From the IMG/VR virus record IMGVR_UViG_3300044530_001673, positions 1 through 31,529 of that record: DNA of 31,529 nt; one strand, written 5' to 3'. The stretch comes from a virus. The position numbers and the translations under genes are program-made. Under the pieces are notes generated by a model. That model worked only from the letters and a program-made list of their open reading frames with translations. It was not told where the DNA came from and searched no databases. Every line of letters starts with the position of its first letter. Positions within the stretch are counted from its first letter, which is position 1. Shown here one piece after another: positions 7,568 through 16,836 of the stretch.

Positions 7568-8796
7568 CGCGTGGCGGTAACTACAATTGAGATATCATTC
7601 ATAATATTCGTAGAAACAGTTGCCGTTGCAGAAACAGCTCTGAATCTAAGGGAGGAAGGAGTTTTCCATTGGTTATACGGAAGAGCCGGACTTCCAATCC
7701 ACAACGATCCTGTTGATGCCGTTCCAACAGATCCTGTCCAGGAATAAGAAGTATCTGTGAATGGCGTTGTGAATGTCAATCGATAATCAAATGCTGCCAA
7801 CCTTGTTAACGCGCAACCATAAATTGATCTAATGCCATTAGAATTTAGAATAAATGTGTTTACGCCAGTTTGAGTTGTGATGGCTGCTCCAGAAAGCATT
7901 TTAAACTCAAGTTGTGTTGCCGAAATTGCGCGTGTTATTTGAACGCCAAGCGTCGAAACATTCACTCCACCAAGCGTCGCATTCGCCACACCTGAGATGC
8001 TAGTTATTTTAAAAATCATGCCGACAAAACGATCTCCTTCAAATGTTGTCGCATTTGTCATTGTCCAAGTTCCAAGGTCACTTAACGCAGTCACAGCAAG
8101 TGTTGATCCTGCTGCAGCAACAATCGTTCCATTGACAGGAATTACTCCAGCAGTGCAAGTTAAATTTCCAGCTTCAAGAAATGCAGGATCAAAATTTATT
8201 GAAGCTGAATTTACACGCTTGCGGGTATTTTTCGTGTAGTCGGCATCATTGCTTAAATTTGAATATTCTACGCTATATGTTCTATTGCGAAGTGTTGCTG
8301 GCGTTACAACTTTTAAAGTATCTGTTCCTAAATTTACTTCTGCTTGTGTCGCAAGAAATGAAACACCTTTCACTGTTTCAGAAGCTGGTGGATATGAGAA
8401 TCCAGTTCCGCCAAGCGTATACGATCCTGGAGGTATTCCAGTTATCACCAAGTCTATAGCAAAGAATGCTGCAGTAGTGCTAACTTTAACAAGGATTGGA
8501 CTTGGTTGAGAATAAACTGCAAATAAAATTCCGGTGCTTGTTATGATGCCAATCTCTTGACACGTGTAGGTATCGGTTGTCTCATCAGAAACTGTAAAAT
8601 GAATTGTTTCTGGAGTTGGATTTGAAAATCCAGAAGGAGTTATGGACTTGATTGGGGCTTGAAGTGCTGTCTGTGTTGGAGACGGAGTGTAACCAGCATT
8701 GCCGAGTTGAATCGTAGAAAGGACAACTGGCCCAAGTGTTCCGGCTTGCGCAATTGCAGCTTTTCCGACATTTGTTATTACGAAATTTAGAGCCAT
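7564..8796 (-). CDS. Tail fibre protein, collar-type N-terminus
   Basis: A 410-residue protein. The start MALNFVITNVGKAAIAQAGT with 'STIQLGNAGYTPSPTQTAL' is the N-terminal domain of tail-collar fibre proteins (DUF3751-like, P2 gpH type). Residues 139-172 (ASETVKGVSFLATQAEVNLG and following 'VVTPATLRNR') are the common fibre repeat 'GVVxLATxAExxxGTDxxxAVTPATL'. After that the protein is beta-rich and Thr/Ser/Ala-rich and ends in a Trp-containing tip (SWTGSVGTASTGSLWIGSPA...) that probably recognises the host. It is preceded by a 44-base A/T-rich gap with no Shine-Dalgarno. Its TGA overlaps the next ATG, so a small partner protein is coupled to it. Confidence 0.8.
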   Translation of the reverse strand: MALNFVITNVGKAAIAQAGTLGPVVLSTIQLGNAGYTPSPTQTALQAPIKSITPSGFSNPTPETIHFTVSDETTDTYTCQEIGIITSTGILFAVYSQPSPILVKVSTTAAFFAIDLVITGIPPGSYTLGGTGFSYPPASETVKGVSFLATQAEVNLGTDTLKVVTPATLRNRTYSVEYSNLSNDADYTKNTRKRVNSASINFDPAFLEAGNLTCTAGVIPVNGTIVAAAGSTLAVTALSDLGTWTMTNATTFEGDRFVGMIFKITSISGVANATLGGVNVSTLGVQITRAISATQLEFKMLSGAAITTQTGVNTFILNSNGIRSIYGCALTRLAAFDYRLTFTTPFTDTSYSWTGSVGTASTGSLWIGSPALPYNQWKTPSSLRFRAVSATATVSTNIMNDISIVVTATR

Positions 8797-8840
8797 GTTA
8801 TTTTGATAATTTGTTGTATAATTTTAAAAAGAAAACAGAA

Positions 8841-9362
8841 TTAAATAATTGTTTTTGAGAAAGGAACTCCGGATGTTATCGCCAAAGGAGTCGTATTGTC
8901 TCCCCAATCTATGGAATTTTGCTGCCCGTCTGTTGTAAAAATCATATTAGATATTAAAGTTCCTGCTGCAGCATCGAATGTCCAGAATATTTGAGATGAA
9001 ACAAAGTCAAATCTCTCCCATGTTATTTGTTGCAATAACCCGAAGTTATTTATCTCCCCTTCAAATTCTACTGTGATGCTTTCAAGCGATCCTGAAGGAA
9101 TAGGCGGTATGATAGGAGTTTCCGAAGAAGTCGAGATAGAATTTTGAGGGAGTATTATTTTTTCTTCTGCAAGTTGAATTACGAACCGCAGCAATTTGTT
9201 CGAATTTAAAGACGTCAACGAGCAAGGAAGACAATCGTCATCATTTATCCCTTTGATTGTGAGAGAAGAATATAACGCAATTGGAGGTTTGTCAGAAAAT
9301 GGACTTATAAATGCACTTGGAAAAGTTTTTTTATAATTTTTTATGTCTATTGCAGAAGGCAT
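8841..9362 (-). CDS. Unknown small virion protein with WGD motif
   Basis: A 173-residue protein that starts one base after the nozzle stop. Residues 1-60 are mixed with a pair of cysteines (DDDCLPCSLTSL). Then a Pro/Ser linker (SISTSSETPIIPPIPSGS) leads into a beta-rich half ending in SIDWGDNTTPLAITSGVPFS. The 'DWGD' before a turn is characteristic of PKD-like immunoglobulin-fold strands, but one motif is not proof. It has no signal or membrane helix. Placed between nozzle and tail-fibre genes, it probably belongs to the tail, possibly as a fibre connector. No family recognised. Confidence 0.55.
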   Translation of the reverse strand: MPSAIDIKNYKKTFPSAFISPFSDKPPIALYSSLTIKGINDDDCLPCSLTSLNSNKLLRFVIQLAEEKIILPQNSISTSSETPIIPPIPSGSLESITVEFEGEINNFGLLQQITWERFDFVSSQIFWTFDAAAGTLISNMIFTTDGQQNSIDWGDNTTPLAITSGVPFSKTII

Positions 9363-9363
9363 A

Positions 9364-12300
9364 TTATTCGCAAATTACTCCCGAGTTTACATAATCCTGT
9401 GCTATAATCAATGCTTGCGCATCAGCATCAGCTTGGCTTATCTCACTCCGATAAACACCGCCAATTGAATAAGAAAAAAATGAATCTATAAAAGTGCCAT
9501 TGAAATCTAATCTTGCGAATCGACTTGAAGCCTCTCCGTCGTATTCAGTGAATTTTCCAACAACGATTAATTTTGCGCTATTTATAATTATCTGGTTCGC
9601 GACATCATCAAATCCAGACCCGACAATAAATGAAGAATCGATAGCTCCATTTGGAAGAATTTTGACAATCCTATTTCTTGGAGTTCCATTGTATGAAATA
9701 AAAGATCCAACAGCATATACATTCCCAGTTGCGTCAATTGTTATAGATCTTGCCGCAACACCAGAGCCAAATCCAGAGCCAACATTGAATGTGGAGTCGA
9801 CTGTGCCATTTGCAAGTAACCGAACTATGTTCTTGTTTGAATTTATGCCAATGGAAGAAAATATTATTTTTCCGTCTGCTTGGAGAGCTAAAGCATAAAA
9901 ATTATTGTCTGGAGCATTGTGTTCATAGTGTGTAAATGAAGAATCGTCTGTTCCATCTACATTCAAACGCCGGACGGATATTTTAGAATTCGTCGTAAAT
10001 CCAGCAATTACCAGTTTTCCGTCTGGTTGCTCAATAAAATCTCTAATAGAAACAAATGGGATGCTATATGTTTTTGCGACTGTCCCATTGGCATTTAATT
10101 TTATAATTGGAGAAATTCCTGAATTTCCATCGTAGCTCGTAAAAGTTCCAGAAACAAAAATTGACTGGCCATCATTTGCTATTTTTACTTTTCTGGCAGT
10201 CCCAGAAGGAAATCCTGCTCCAAAAGTTACAGCTGTGGATAGTGTTCCACTTGATGTTATTTTTACTATCCCAATCCTATTTTCTCCAGCGTATTTCTGA
10301 AAATCACCGACACATATTGAAGACCCATCAGAATAGCTGGCAATTGAATATACATTGTAACTTGCAGAAGGATCCAACGGATTGAATGGTGTATTTACAA
10401 ATCCATTTGAAACAATATTCACAGGAGTAAAATTAGTAAGTCTTCCGCCATTTACTAATTCTTTTGCTGTTATTTTTCCTTGGAGCCTTGTGTTGTCAAA
10501 CCAAAAGTTGCCAACTAAAACAAATTTGTCTGAAATTGCGGCTATTGAATTAACTTCTTCATTTAACACACTTGAGCACGTCCCAGGAGCAAATTTTACA
10601 GAATCGTAGTAACAAGGATACCCTTGAGAAACGACCGCAAGTTGATCTTCTGCAGCTTTTTGTGCTATAGCAAGGGCTTGCAAATCTGCGTCATCTTGCG
10701 AAACTTTTGATCTGTATGTTGCCACGGCATTAACAACAACTGGCCCAGTAACAGAAGGAGAAGGACAAAGTCTTTCTGCTCTATAAGACTGCGTGGAAAT
10801 AAAAATCGAAGCCACTGATTTTTCGTATCTATCTCTTGTTGTTATAAAATCGTCTGCTCTTTTATAAGAATGGTTTACGCCTTGCTCATCGACGATGCAA
10901 ACTTTTGTTTCATTTTCTTCACATCTTCCGTCTGAACGCTCTGGATGCGGTTCCATAAAAAGTCTTATGGATTCAACAGCAAGTTGTCCACACCACCTTA
11001 TAAGAAGACTAAATGCTTTATCAATACTTTCTACATTTTCATTTTCACAAGTTGGGCAATTTTTTTCTAAGTTGCCATATTCAGTAATGACTCTGCGACT
11101 TTGTTTTCTTAATTCGCCAAGCTCTTGACTTAAGTCTTCTGTTATGTTTGCTCCTGCATCCTCAATTGAAATTGGCGCAATGATTTCTTTGCATAAAACA
11201 TTTTTGTAAGAACCGCGCAGTCCCCTATAATCGACCCTTAAAGAAACATCTCCGGCAATTTCAATTAAATTTATGTCGGAGTATAGAAAAACTTTTAAAT
11301 CGTGGCCATCGCCCATCAACCTTGTTTCAAATTCACAATAAATTGGACGACGAAAGTTCTGCAATTCATTATCAGCCCCAAGTTCAAAAAATGAATCCTC
11401 TCGCTCTGGCATGAACGCTTCCCAGATATGATTGTGACTTCCGTCGGATAGTGCGCTGTAGTCCACAGAAGCTGCAAATGCCCTACGTCTGTTTGCTATG
11501 TTTGCAGAAACCCATTGCACAGGTCTTATTCCTGTCCACACACTTGACCACGCTGGTATTTTTTCAGCAGAAGCTTCGCTCATTGTGGCATAGTCAAGAA
11601 CGAATGTTTCTGAATTTAGATTCTCATTGACAGGTGCAGAAACCAGCAAATAATTCTCAAAACTTAAAGAGCATATTCCAGACTGGTCAGAGGCAAGTGA
11701 TTGTTTGCTGAATGCCATCTCCGCGTCTCTAAAATTAATCTGACTAGTTAAATTTGAAGAGGCTGCAGCATCAGAAGAAACAAGACCACCAGAACTATAC
11801 CACCACATTAATCCGGATTGAAATGTTATGCTTCTCCCAGCTACGCATCCTGTGCTTGGGAAAAGAATTGATTGAAAATTAGGAGTTGACGCCCACTTTG
11901 TCCTGTCTCTTATTCCAGCTTGTATAACTTCGCTCCTGCTTTCAGTAAAAACAGTAAGAATTTCAGCTCTATTGTCGCCAACGAATCCAACAAGACCAGT
12001 CACATCTTTTGAAAAAAGAAAATCTCCACGACTGGATCCAGTTGTTCTTTCTGCAAATTTTAGTGGATCAAAAAGATCTGAAGCAACAACAACTTTCCCT
12101 CTCGCAACCCACAATCTTCCTCCTGAGAAAGCCATCCACGTTCCTCTTGGAGTTTGAAGACTCGGTTCTGCTTCTTTTAAATGTCCTCCTTGAAATCCAT
12201 CCCAATATCCAGCTTCATTTATGCCATCTTGCACCATTAATATATTGTAACTTGGAACAAGTTGAATTGCTTGATTCGAAAGAGTTGTCACAGTTTTTTC

Positions 12301-12684
12301 TGCAACACAAAAATAAACCATGCTTACATTTGGATCAAAACTTAAACTTTCAATTTTAAAAAAATCCCAGTCTTTTGGTTGAGCAAGTGGGAATGGCGCG
12401 GCATACACAGAACCATTGACGGCAAAAACAAGATAGTCAGTTTCATCATCACTTTCTTTTGTTGATGTGAAGTGACACATTCCTTGAAGATTTCCTGAAG
12501 GCAGTGTTAACTGGTGTGCAAATCCTGGCCTTGTCTGTGCAACTCCGCCACGATTAACAACATTTACAGCTCTCCTGTATTGGTCTGGCCTTAAAAGCCA
12601 AGGATGGCGAACTGTATTCATCCCTGCAGTCCATCCTGCATCAACACTAACAAGTCTTCCGGCTGCTATATTTGGCGCTTGCAT
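9364..12684 (-). CDS. Tail nozzle (gp12-like) with delta-60 propeller extension
   Basis: An 1106-residue protein starting one base after the adaptor stop. Residues 1-500 (DAGWTAGMNTVRHPWLLRPD, 'NRGGVAQTRPGF', 'GRLWVARGKVVVASDLFDP', 'GLMWWYSSGGLV') match the beta-propeller layout of T7 gp12-type tail tubular B/stabilisation proteins. About 656-680 is YRSKVSQDDADLQALAIAQK; a second copy, YRSEISQADADAQALIIAQD, lies at about 1076-1095; both match the DUF5977 motif. Between them, about 690-1070 is a delta-60 repeat region (DUF5122-like): 'RIVKILPNGAIDSSFIVGSG', 'RLLANGTVDSTFNVGSGFG' and similar. The core closes the tail and the extension may bind the cell surface. Confidence 0.78.
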   Translation of the reverse strand: MQAPNIAAGRLVSVDAGWTAGMNTVRHPWLLRPDQYRRAVNVVNRGGVAQTRPGFAHQLTLPSGNLQGMCHFTSTKESDDETDYLVFAVNGSVYAAPFPLAQPKDWDFFKIESLSFDPNVSMVYFCVAEKTVTTLSNQAIQLVPSYNILMVQDGINEAGYWDGFQGGHLKEAEPSLQTPRGTWMAFSGGRLWVARGKVVVASDLFDPLKFAERTTGSSRGDFLFSKDVTGLVGFVGDNRAEILTVFTESRSEVIQAGIRDRTKWASTPNFQSILFPSTGCVAGRSITFQSGLMWWYSSGGLVSSDAAASSNLTSQINFRDAEMAFSKQSLASDQSGICSLSFENYLLVSAPVNENLNSETFVLDYATMSEASAEKIPAWSSVWTGIRPVQWVSANIANRRRAFAASVDYSALSDGSHNHIWEAFMPEREDSFFELGADNELQNFRRPIYCEFETRLMGDGHDLKVFLYSDINLIEIAGDVSLRVDYRGLRGSYKNVLCKEIIAPISIEDAGANITEDLSQELGELRKQSRRVITEYGNLEKNCPTCENENVESIDKAFSLLIRWCGQLAVESIRLFMEPHPERSDGRCEENETKVCIVDEQGVNHSYKRADDFITTRDRYEKSVASIFISTQSYRAERLCPSPSVTGPVVVNAVATYRSKVSQDDADLQALAIAQKAAEDQLAVVSQGYPCYYDSVKFAPGTCSSVLNEEVNSIAAISDKFVLVGNFWFDNTRLQGKITAKELVNGGRLTNFTPVNIVSNGFVNTPFNPLDPSASYNVYSIASYSDGSSICVGDFQKYAGENRIGIVKITSSGTLSTAVTFGAGFPSGTARKVKIANDGQSIFVSGTFTSYDGNSGISPIIKLNANGTVAKTYSIPFVSIRDFIEQPDGKLVIAGFTTNSKISVRRLNVDGTDDSSFTHYEHNAPDNNFYALALQADGKIIFSSIGINSNKNIVRLLANGTVDSTFNVGSGFGSGVAARSITIDATGNVYAVGSFISYNGTPRNRIVKILPNGAIDSSFIVGSGFDDVANQIIINSAKLIVVGKFTEYDGEASSRFARLDFNGTFIDSFFSYSIGGVYRSEISQADADAQALIIAQDYVNSGVICE

Positions 12685-15672
12685 TTATATTAGCAAATCG
12701 TCTGGATTTGACATTATGTCAGCATTTACTTGAATTGGAGTTATCCTTGCACCATCAATAGCTCTATTCCTCTTATTTAAATATTCAACAGCGATTGCTC
12801 GGTAGCGTTCAGACTCATCCGCAAATTTCCTCAGCAACAACTCTTGAGATTGGACCATCATCAATATCGCCATCTTCGAGTCAAGATTAATAAAGTCGTA
12901 TTCTGTCGTTAAATCGTAACCGCGACGGCGGTATTTCATCCGAATCCACTTAGCATTCTCACGAATTTGTATCCGGCGATACGCAGGATTGGTCTCAAAA
13001 TAAGGAGAATTTCCTAGAAATGCTATATTTTGATCCCTTCCAGTGTCCCAAGCGTAAAGTCTTTTAAAGCCATCAGTAATCGGGTGTTGCACATTGTAGA
13101 CTTCGGCGACGTTCTCTTCATTCACGTTAAAAACTAATCTCTGTGTGCCAGATCCTGTCGAAAAGAATACGAATCTTCCTACAGTAGATGCCGTATTTTC
13201 GGCTTCGGCTTTACTTCCGTATAGTTCTATGGTGTCTGACGATGCCGACCTTACAAAATACGTGGTATTAGGTAAAAGTGGATCTGGCAGATCTACTTCA
13301 GTTTCAGTTGTCACTTCTGTGCCAGTAGAAAATGCTTGATTTGCGACATCTAGGGTTGTCGCGGCGTCGACAGCAAAATTATTTTCAATTCTTAGTTTGT
13401 GTGCTCCGGATCCAATTCCTGTAAACGAGACTGGCACGCTGGCTGTCGTAAATACTTCTATCTGGTCGTTGACTACAGAAACTAGATACGGAAAAGATGG
13501 GACTAAAGGTTGCGGGAGCGTTCCGGTTGTGGTAAATGTCGCAGGAACAAGATTTCCAAGGAATGCCGAAAACTCTACATCTAATTGATTGTCTCTCGGA
13601 ATTATTTGAGCAGATCTCTCTGTAAACGCATAAAGATCTCCTATGCCAAGAGAAATTGCAGAAATTATTCCTGTTGTAGATGCCGTTGCTATGGCTTCAA
13701 GAAAAGTCCTGTAAAGTTGAATTCGGGTGTCTCCTAACTTTCTTATGTAAAAGAAATTCTGTGTATCTATTTGTGGAGATGTGACAGGGACAGCTCCTGT
13801 TGTAAATATTTTTATGGCAGATCCTGTAGAAAATGAATTTGCATTTAGCTGCCAGTCTTGTGAAAATCCAACGGAGAAAGCTCTATTTATTAAAAGGAAA
13901 AGAGAGCCTGACCCTGTTGATGTAAGACTTATCGCTTCTGGTATTGATGAATTTACAGTGAATGTTGTGCCAGTCATCGGAGCACCAATGGCCGCTTCTG
14001 CTCTATAGACAGCGTCTGCATTCAACGGAGTGGGAAGTGTTCCTGTTGTTGTGAACTGAATAAAACTACCACTTGCTGGCTCAAACTGAATTGTCGGGAC
14101 TGTTGTATATCCCGTACCTCCTGTAATAACATTAACAGAAACAACTTTACCTCCAGAAACAGTGGCTGCAGCTGATGCTCCAGTTCCTCCACCACCAGTT
14201 ATTCTAACAATCGGAGAAACATTGTAACCAGTTCCTCCGCCACCACCTATTGCTATTGATGTGACTGTTTGATTTGTTAGAGTTGCCGTTCCAGTTGCTC
14301 CACTTCCAGAAGGATTGCTCAAGTTATGCGGAACACTTGTTGTTACATTGGCAGAATTTCCAAGTGTTATTGCCGAAATTGGAATAACTTTTGAAACAAC
14401 ACTTATTCCAGACCCCAATGAAACAAAAACTATCGAATTTAAATTTCCAGTCGCATCTGAAGATGTGTTGTGAAGTGTTATTCTGTAATCGTCTATTTTC
14501 CTAACAAAATATGTCGTATTTTCAACGAGTGGCTCTGGCATGTCTCCGCCAGAATTTTTTATAGTTACACTGTCCCCAGTTATTAAATTATGAAATACTT
14601 GGAAATTTAAAGTCGTTACAGGAGCAAGATTTAGAAGTTTGCGAAGTTGAAGTCCTGATCCTGGGTCTGTAACATTTACTGGGTCTGAATTAAATTTTGC
14701 ATCTTGAAATTGTCTATAGATATTAAAATTTTCAGTTCCAAGAGTCTTGACATAAAAGACATCGTCTTGTTTTATCTCAGGAGGATACATTGTTGCTCCG
14801 AATGAAACAATATCCAAATCATTAAGCCCATTTGCTCCAGATGTTTTAACCATCGTCCTTGCAGTTACGATTCTTTCGTCAATGAGAGAAATTGAAGAAG
14901 TTGACGATAATTTTGTTATTTGGATTGGGCTCTGATTTAATTGTGCGTCAAGTCTTGTATTATGAATTGTAACAGTGTTTGAATCTGTTGCTTGAATATA
15001 ATAATAGAATCCATTATTAAGAGGCTGTGGAAATAATCCAGTATTCGCAATTGCTTGCATTCTGACGCCAGTTATCAACTTATGGTCTGCAGATGAACTA
15101 AAATATTTCATCACAGAAGTTGCAAAGATTCTTTTTTGAATTCTAGTTAAAGGTTTTACCGTTGGAATTAACGTAGAAAATTGAAGTGGAAGAAATATTC
15201 CGTCTAACCAGAGACCATCTTCGGTTTGTTGCCGGAGTTGATTCCCGAATTCGTCAATTCCCATTATTCTAGTCAGCAATCCTTCGTCGGACCTAAGGTC
15301 GCACCTTGCTATGATTGGGCCAGGAACCTTTATGTTCATTGTCGTTGAAACAATTCCAACATCATCCCAGACCCAAGGAACTGTGCGCTCATCTGTCAAA
15401 CCATCGCCGTTAAGATGAAAGCGCGAAAATTCATCTCTACCGAATACCGGAATACCATCGATCGTTACCGCTAATGGAGTTTCAACCTCTCGCGGCAAAG
15501 TTACGGTATTCCCATCATTGAAGGTCCGTATATCGAGGACGCCAATGTTGGCATTCCAGTCGCCTTCATCTTGGAGGGCTCTTACCGCGTCCGTAAGACG
15601 CTTAAGTGCTTTCTCACGATCGCATCTTCCAAGAATTTCTATGACGTCGTCAAGTATCTCAGAAACGAACAT
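12685..15672 (-). CDS. Tail-tube adaptor (gp11-like) enlarged by beta-repeat insert
   Basis: A 995-residue protein. The N-terminal part (VSEILDDVIEILGRCDREKALKRLTDAVRALQDEGDW in outline, then 'VTLPREVETPLAVTIDGIPVF') is the helical adaptor start of T7 gp11-like tail tubular A proteins, and residues about 850-995 return to helical adaptor-like sequence (SPYFETNPAYRRIQIRENAK, 'LLLRKFADESERYRAIAVEYL'). Between them, residues ~200-850 hold about seven related units with aromatic 'P-L-x-N-x-x-x-Y-Y/F-V...I-x-L/I-x-x-T' strands (near 217, 305, 380, 555, 645, 730, 805) and a Gly-rich GGGGTGYNVSPIVRITGGGG segment near 475-520. The core would join portal to nozzle; the insert may project from the tail. 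T7 gp11 is only 196 residues. The gene pairs with the nozzle gene that follows directly. Confidence 0.76.
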   Translation of the reverse strand: MFVSEILDDVIEILGRCDREKALKRLTDAVRALQDEGDWNANIGVLDIRTFNDGNTVTLPREVETPLAVTIDGIPVFGRDEFSRFHLNGDGLTDERTVPWVWDDVGIVSTTMNIKVPGPIIARCDLRSDEGLLTRIMGIDEFGNQLRQQTEDGLWLDGIFLPLQFSTLIPTVKPLTRIQKRIFATSVMKYFSSSADHKLITGVRMQAIANTGLFPQPLNNGFYYYIQATDSNTVTIHNTRLDAQLNQSPIQITKLSSTSSISLIDERIVTARTMVKTSGANGLNDLDIVSFGATMYPPEIKQDDVFYVKTLGTENFNIYRQFQDAKFNSDPVNVTDPGSGLQLRKLLNLAPVTTLNFQVFHNLITGDSVTIKNSGGDMPEPLVENTTYFVRKIDDYRITLHNTSSDATGNLNSIVFVSLGSGISVVSKVIPISAITLGNSANVTTSVPHNLSNPSGSGATGTATLTNQTVTSIAIGGGGGTGYNVSPIVRITGGGGTGASAAATVSGGKVVSVNVITGGTGYTTVPTIQFEPASGSFIQFTTTGTLPTPLNADAVYRAEAAIGAPMTGTTFTVNSSIPEAISLTSTGSGSLFLLINRAFSVGFSQDWQLNANSFSTGSAIKIFTTGAVPVTSPQIDTQNFFYIRKLGDTRIQLYRTFLEAIATASTTGIISAISLGIGDLYAFTERSAQIIPRDNQLDVEFSAFLGNLVPATFTTTGTLPQPLVPSFPYLVSVVNDQIEVFTTASVPVSFTGIGSGAHKLRIENNFAVDAATTLDVANQAFSTGTEVTTETEVDLPDPLLPNTTYFVRSASSDTIELYGSKAEAENTASTVGRFVFFSTGSGTQRLVFNVNEENVAEVYNVQHPITDGFKRLYAWDTGRDQNIAFLGNSPYFETNPAYRRIQIRENAKWIRMKYRRRGYDLTTEYDFINLDSKMAILMMVQSQELLLRKFADESERYRAIAVEYLNKRNRAIDGARITPIQVNADIMSNPDDLLI

Positions 15673-15680
15673 TTTATTTT

Positions 15681-15914
15681 TTAAAGGCCAAGATTCGAAT
15701 TTGACATTCCAGACAATTCTTGTCCGAATCCTTCAAGACCTGGAGCTTCTGCTCCAAGGCCAAGTGCTGCCATTTTCTCAGCTGCTTTTGCACCTTTCAT
15801 GTCGGCTTTGATTTTTGCTTCTGCACCATCAAGAGCTGTGCCAAGTTGAGCGATGAATTCTTTTGCCATTTCAAATGTGCTCATTGGCATTGTGATTGTA
15901 ATTTCTTCTTCCAT
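15681..15914 (-). CDS. Small unknown protein, helical
   Basis: A 77-residue protein. Residues 1-12 (MEEEITITMPMS) look like a beta-strand, 13-50 form a helix rich in Ala and Lys (EMAKEFIAQLGTALDGAEAK...), and the C-terminal 25 residues are Gly/Leu-rich and probably flexible. GAGGA eight bases upstream serves as Shine-Dalgarno and lies in the end of the preceding gene. It sits between the acidic protein and the tail adaptor gene, so it may be a minor virion or assembly protein. I recognise no family. Confidence 0.6.
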   Translation of the reverse strand: MEEEITITMPMSTFEMAKEFIAQLGTALDGAEAKIKADMKGAKAAEKMAALGLGAEAPGLEGFGQELSGMSNSNLGL

Positions 15915-15916
15915 AA

Positions 15917-16252
15917 TTAATCCTCTTTTTCGTTTTCCATTTCTTTTTCAGAGTCAGACAATCCTTTTTCTATATCGTCATCTTCTGAGGTTATTTTGCT
16001 TTTTGAATCAAATTCGATCCCTGTAACATCAATGTCTACGGCATATTTTTCTTTAACTTTGCCATCTTGCTCTCGTTCACTTTCATTCTTTGAAACAACA
16101 CGGAATTTTATTTTTGCAGTTCCTTCTGTTCCAACTTCTGGAGCCTCGTCAAGACCTTCAATGTCGCTGAGATAAAGTTTGGGATAATATTTTTCAGATC
16201 CAATTTCTTGAATCATGTCAATTGTTTCTTGTTTTTTCCCGAGATCGATCAT
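15917..16252 (-). CDS. Small acidic protein, possible capsid staple/decoration
   Basis: A 111-residue protein. Residues 22-34 (YYPKLYLSDIEGL) followed by a 'GTEGTAKIKFRVVS' strand and a run to VDIDVTGIEF resemble the 'YPSLYL...G..G.a..k..V' layout of small phage capsid staple/decoration proteins, as I remember them. The last 30 residues are extremely acidic (SEDDDIEKGLSDSEKEMENE). It starts at an ATG in an A/T-rich stretch without Shine-Dalgarno and is followed after two bases by the next small gene. The role is inferred from pattern and from being in the virion gene block; a scaffold-like helper is an alternative. Confidence 0.5.
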   Translation of the reverse strand: MIDLGKKQETIDMIQEIGSEKYYPKLYLSDIEGLDEAPEVGTEGTAKIKFRVVSKNESEREQDGKVKEKYAVDIDVTGIEFDSKSKITSEDDDIEKGLSDSEKEMENEKED

Positions 16253-16294
16253 ATGTTTATTATTTTTAGTTTATTGTCAATGGAAACATTATTA

Positions 16295-16834
16295 TCATTT
16301 ATTTTCCAAAAGAAGATATGGAATTGTTTTTTGTCCATAGCGATCCATTTCAGAATATACAAGATTTATGAATCCTTGCCATTGGTCTGGATAGATCGTC
16401 TGACATCCTTCACTTGAGGTTGTTTTGTAGCCTCCTTTGTGGATGTTTATTGCAATGCCAAATGAATTACCTTTCCCATCGCGAAAAACAGGAAGCTCTT
16501 CATTTTTTGTTGCTGGGCGAAGAGCTGGATATCCAGGACCACGACTGATTCCGTGTTTACCTTTTTTGTAAAGATGAAGTCCTGGATTTAGCGATGCAAT
16601 TCCTTTTTTAAATATGCTCGGGTCTGTGTTGGCATTGAATGAAGCATGCACATTTTCTGAAACAACGATGATTGCATCATCATAAATTCCACGATCGTTT
16701 TTGCCAATCTCGCCAAGTGTGTCAAGGTAGTATCCTCGGACGCCAACGATGGCAACTCCAGAATCAATTCCTGCTTTTCTCAAAGCATTCCTTGTCACAG
16801 ATTCTTTTTGTTTTGGCCTGGAGCTTGGAACCAT
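16295..16834 (-). CDS. Putative cell-wall hydrolase / L,D-transpeptidase-like lysin
   Basis: A 179-residue soluble protein two bases after the holin-like gene. Residues 34-70 (GYYLDTL...NDRGIYDDAI...FNANTDPS) and 85-96 (GLHLYKKGKHGI) are conserved-looking. The core INIHKGGYKTTSSEGCQTIY (129-148) has a His at 132 and a Cys at 144 in a Ser/Gly setting, like the H...(S/T)xGC active site of YkuD-type L,D-transpeptidases, although spacing and the absent 'HGC' differ. Proteins of this type occur in the lysis region of phages, so I infer peptidoglycan cleavage. There is no signal peptide, so export would depend on the holin. A different hydrolase chemistry is possible. Confidence 0.62.
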   Translation of the reverse strand: MVPSSRPKQKESVTRNALRKAGIDSGVAIVGVRGYYLDTLGEIGKNDRGIYDDAIIVVSENVHASFNANTDPSIFKKGIASLNPGLHLYKKGKHGISRGPGYPALRPATKNEELPVFRDGKGNSFGIAINIHKGGYKTTSSEGCQTIYPDQWQGFINLVYSEMDRYGQKTIPYLLLENK

Positions 16835-16836
16835 AT

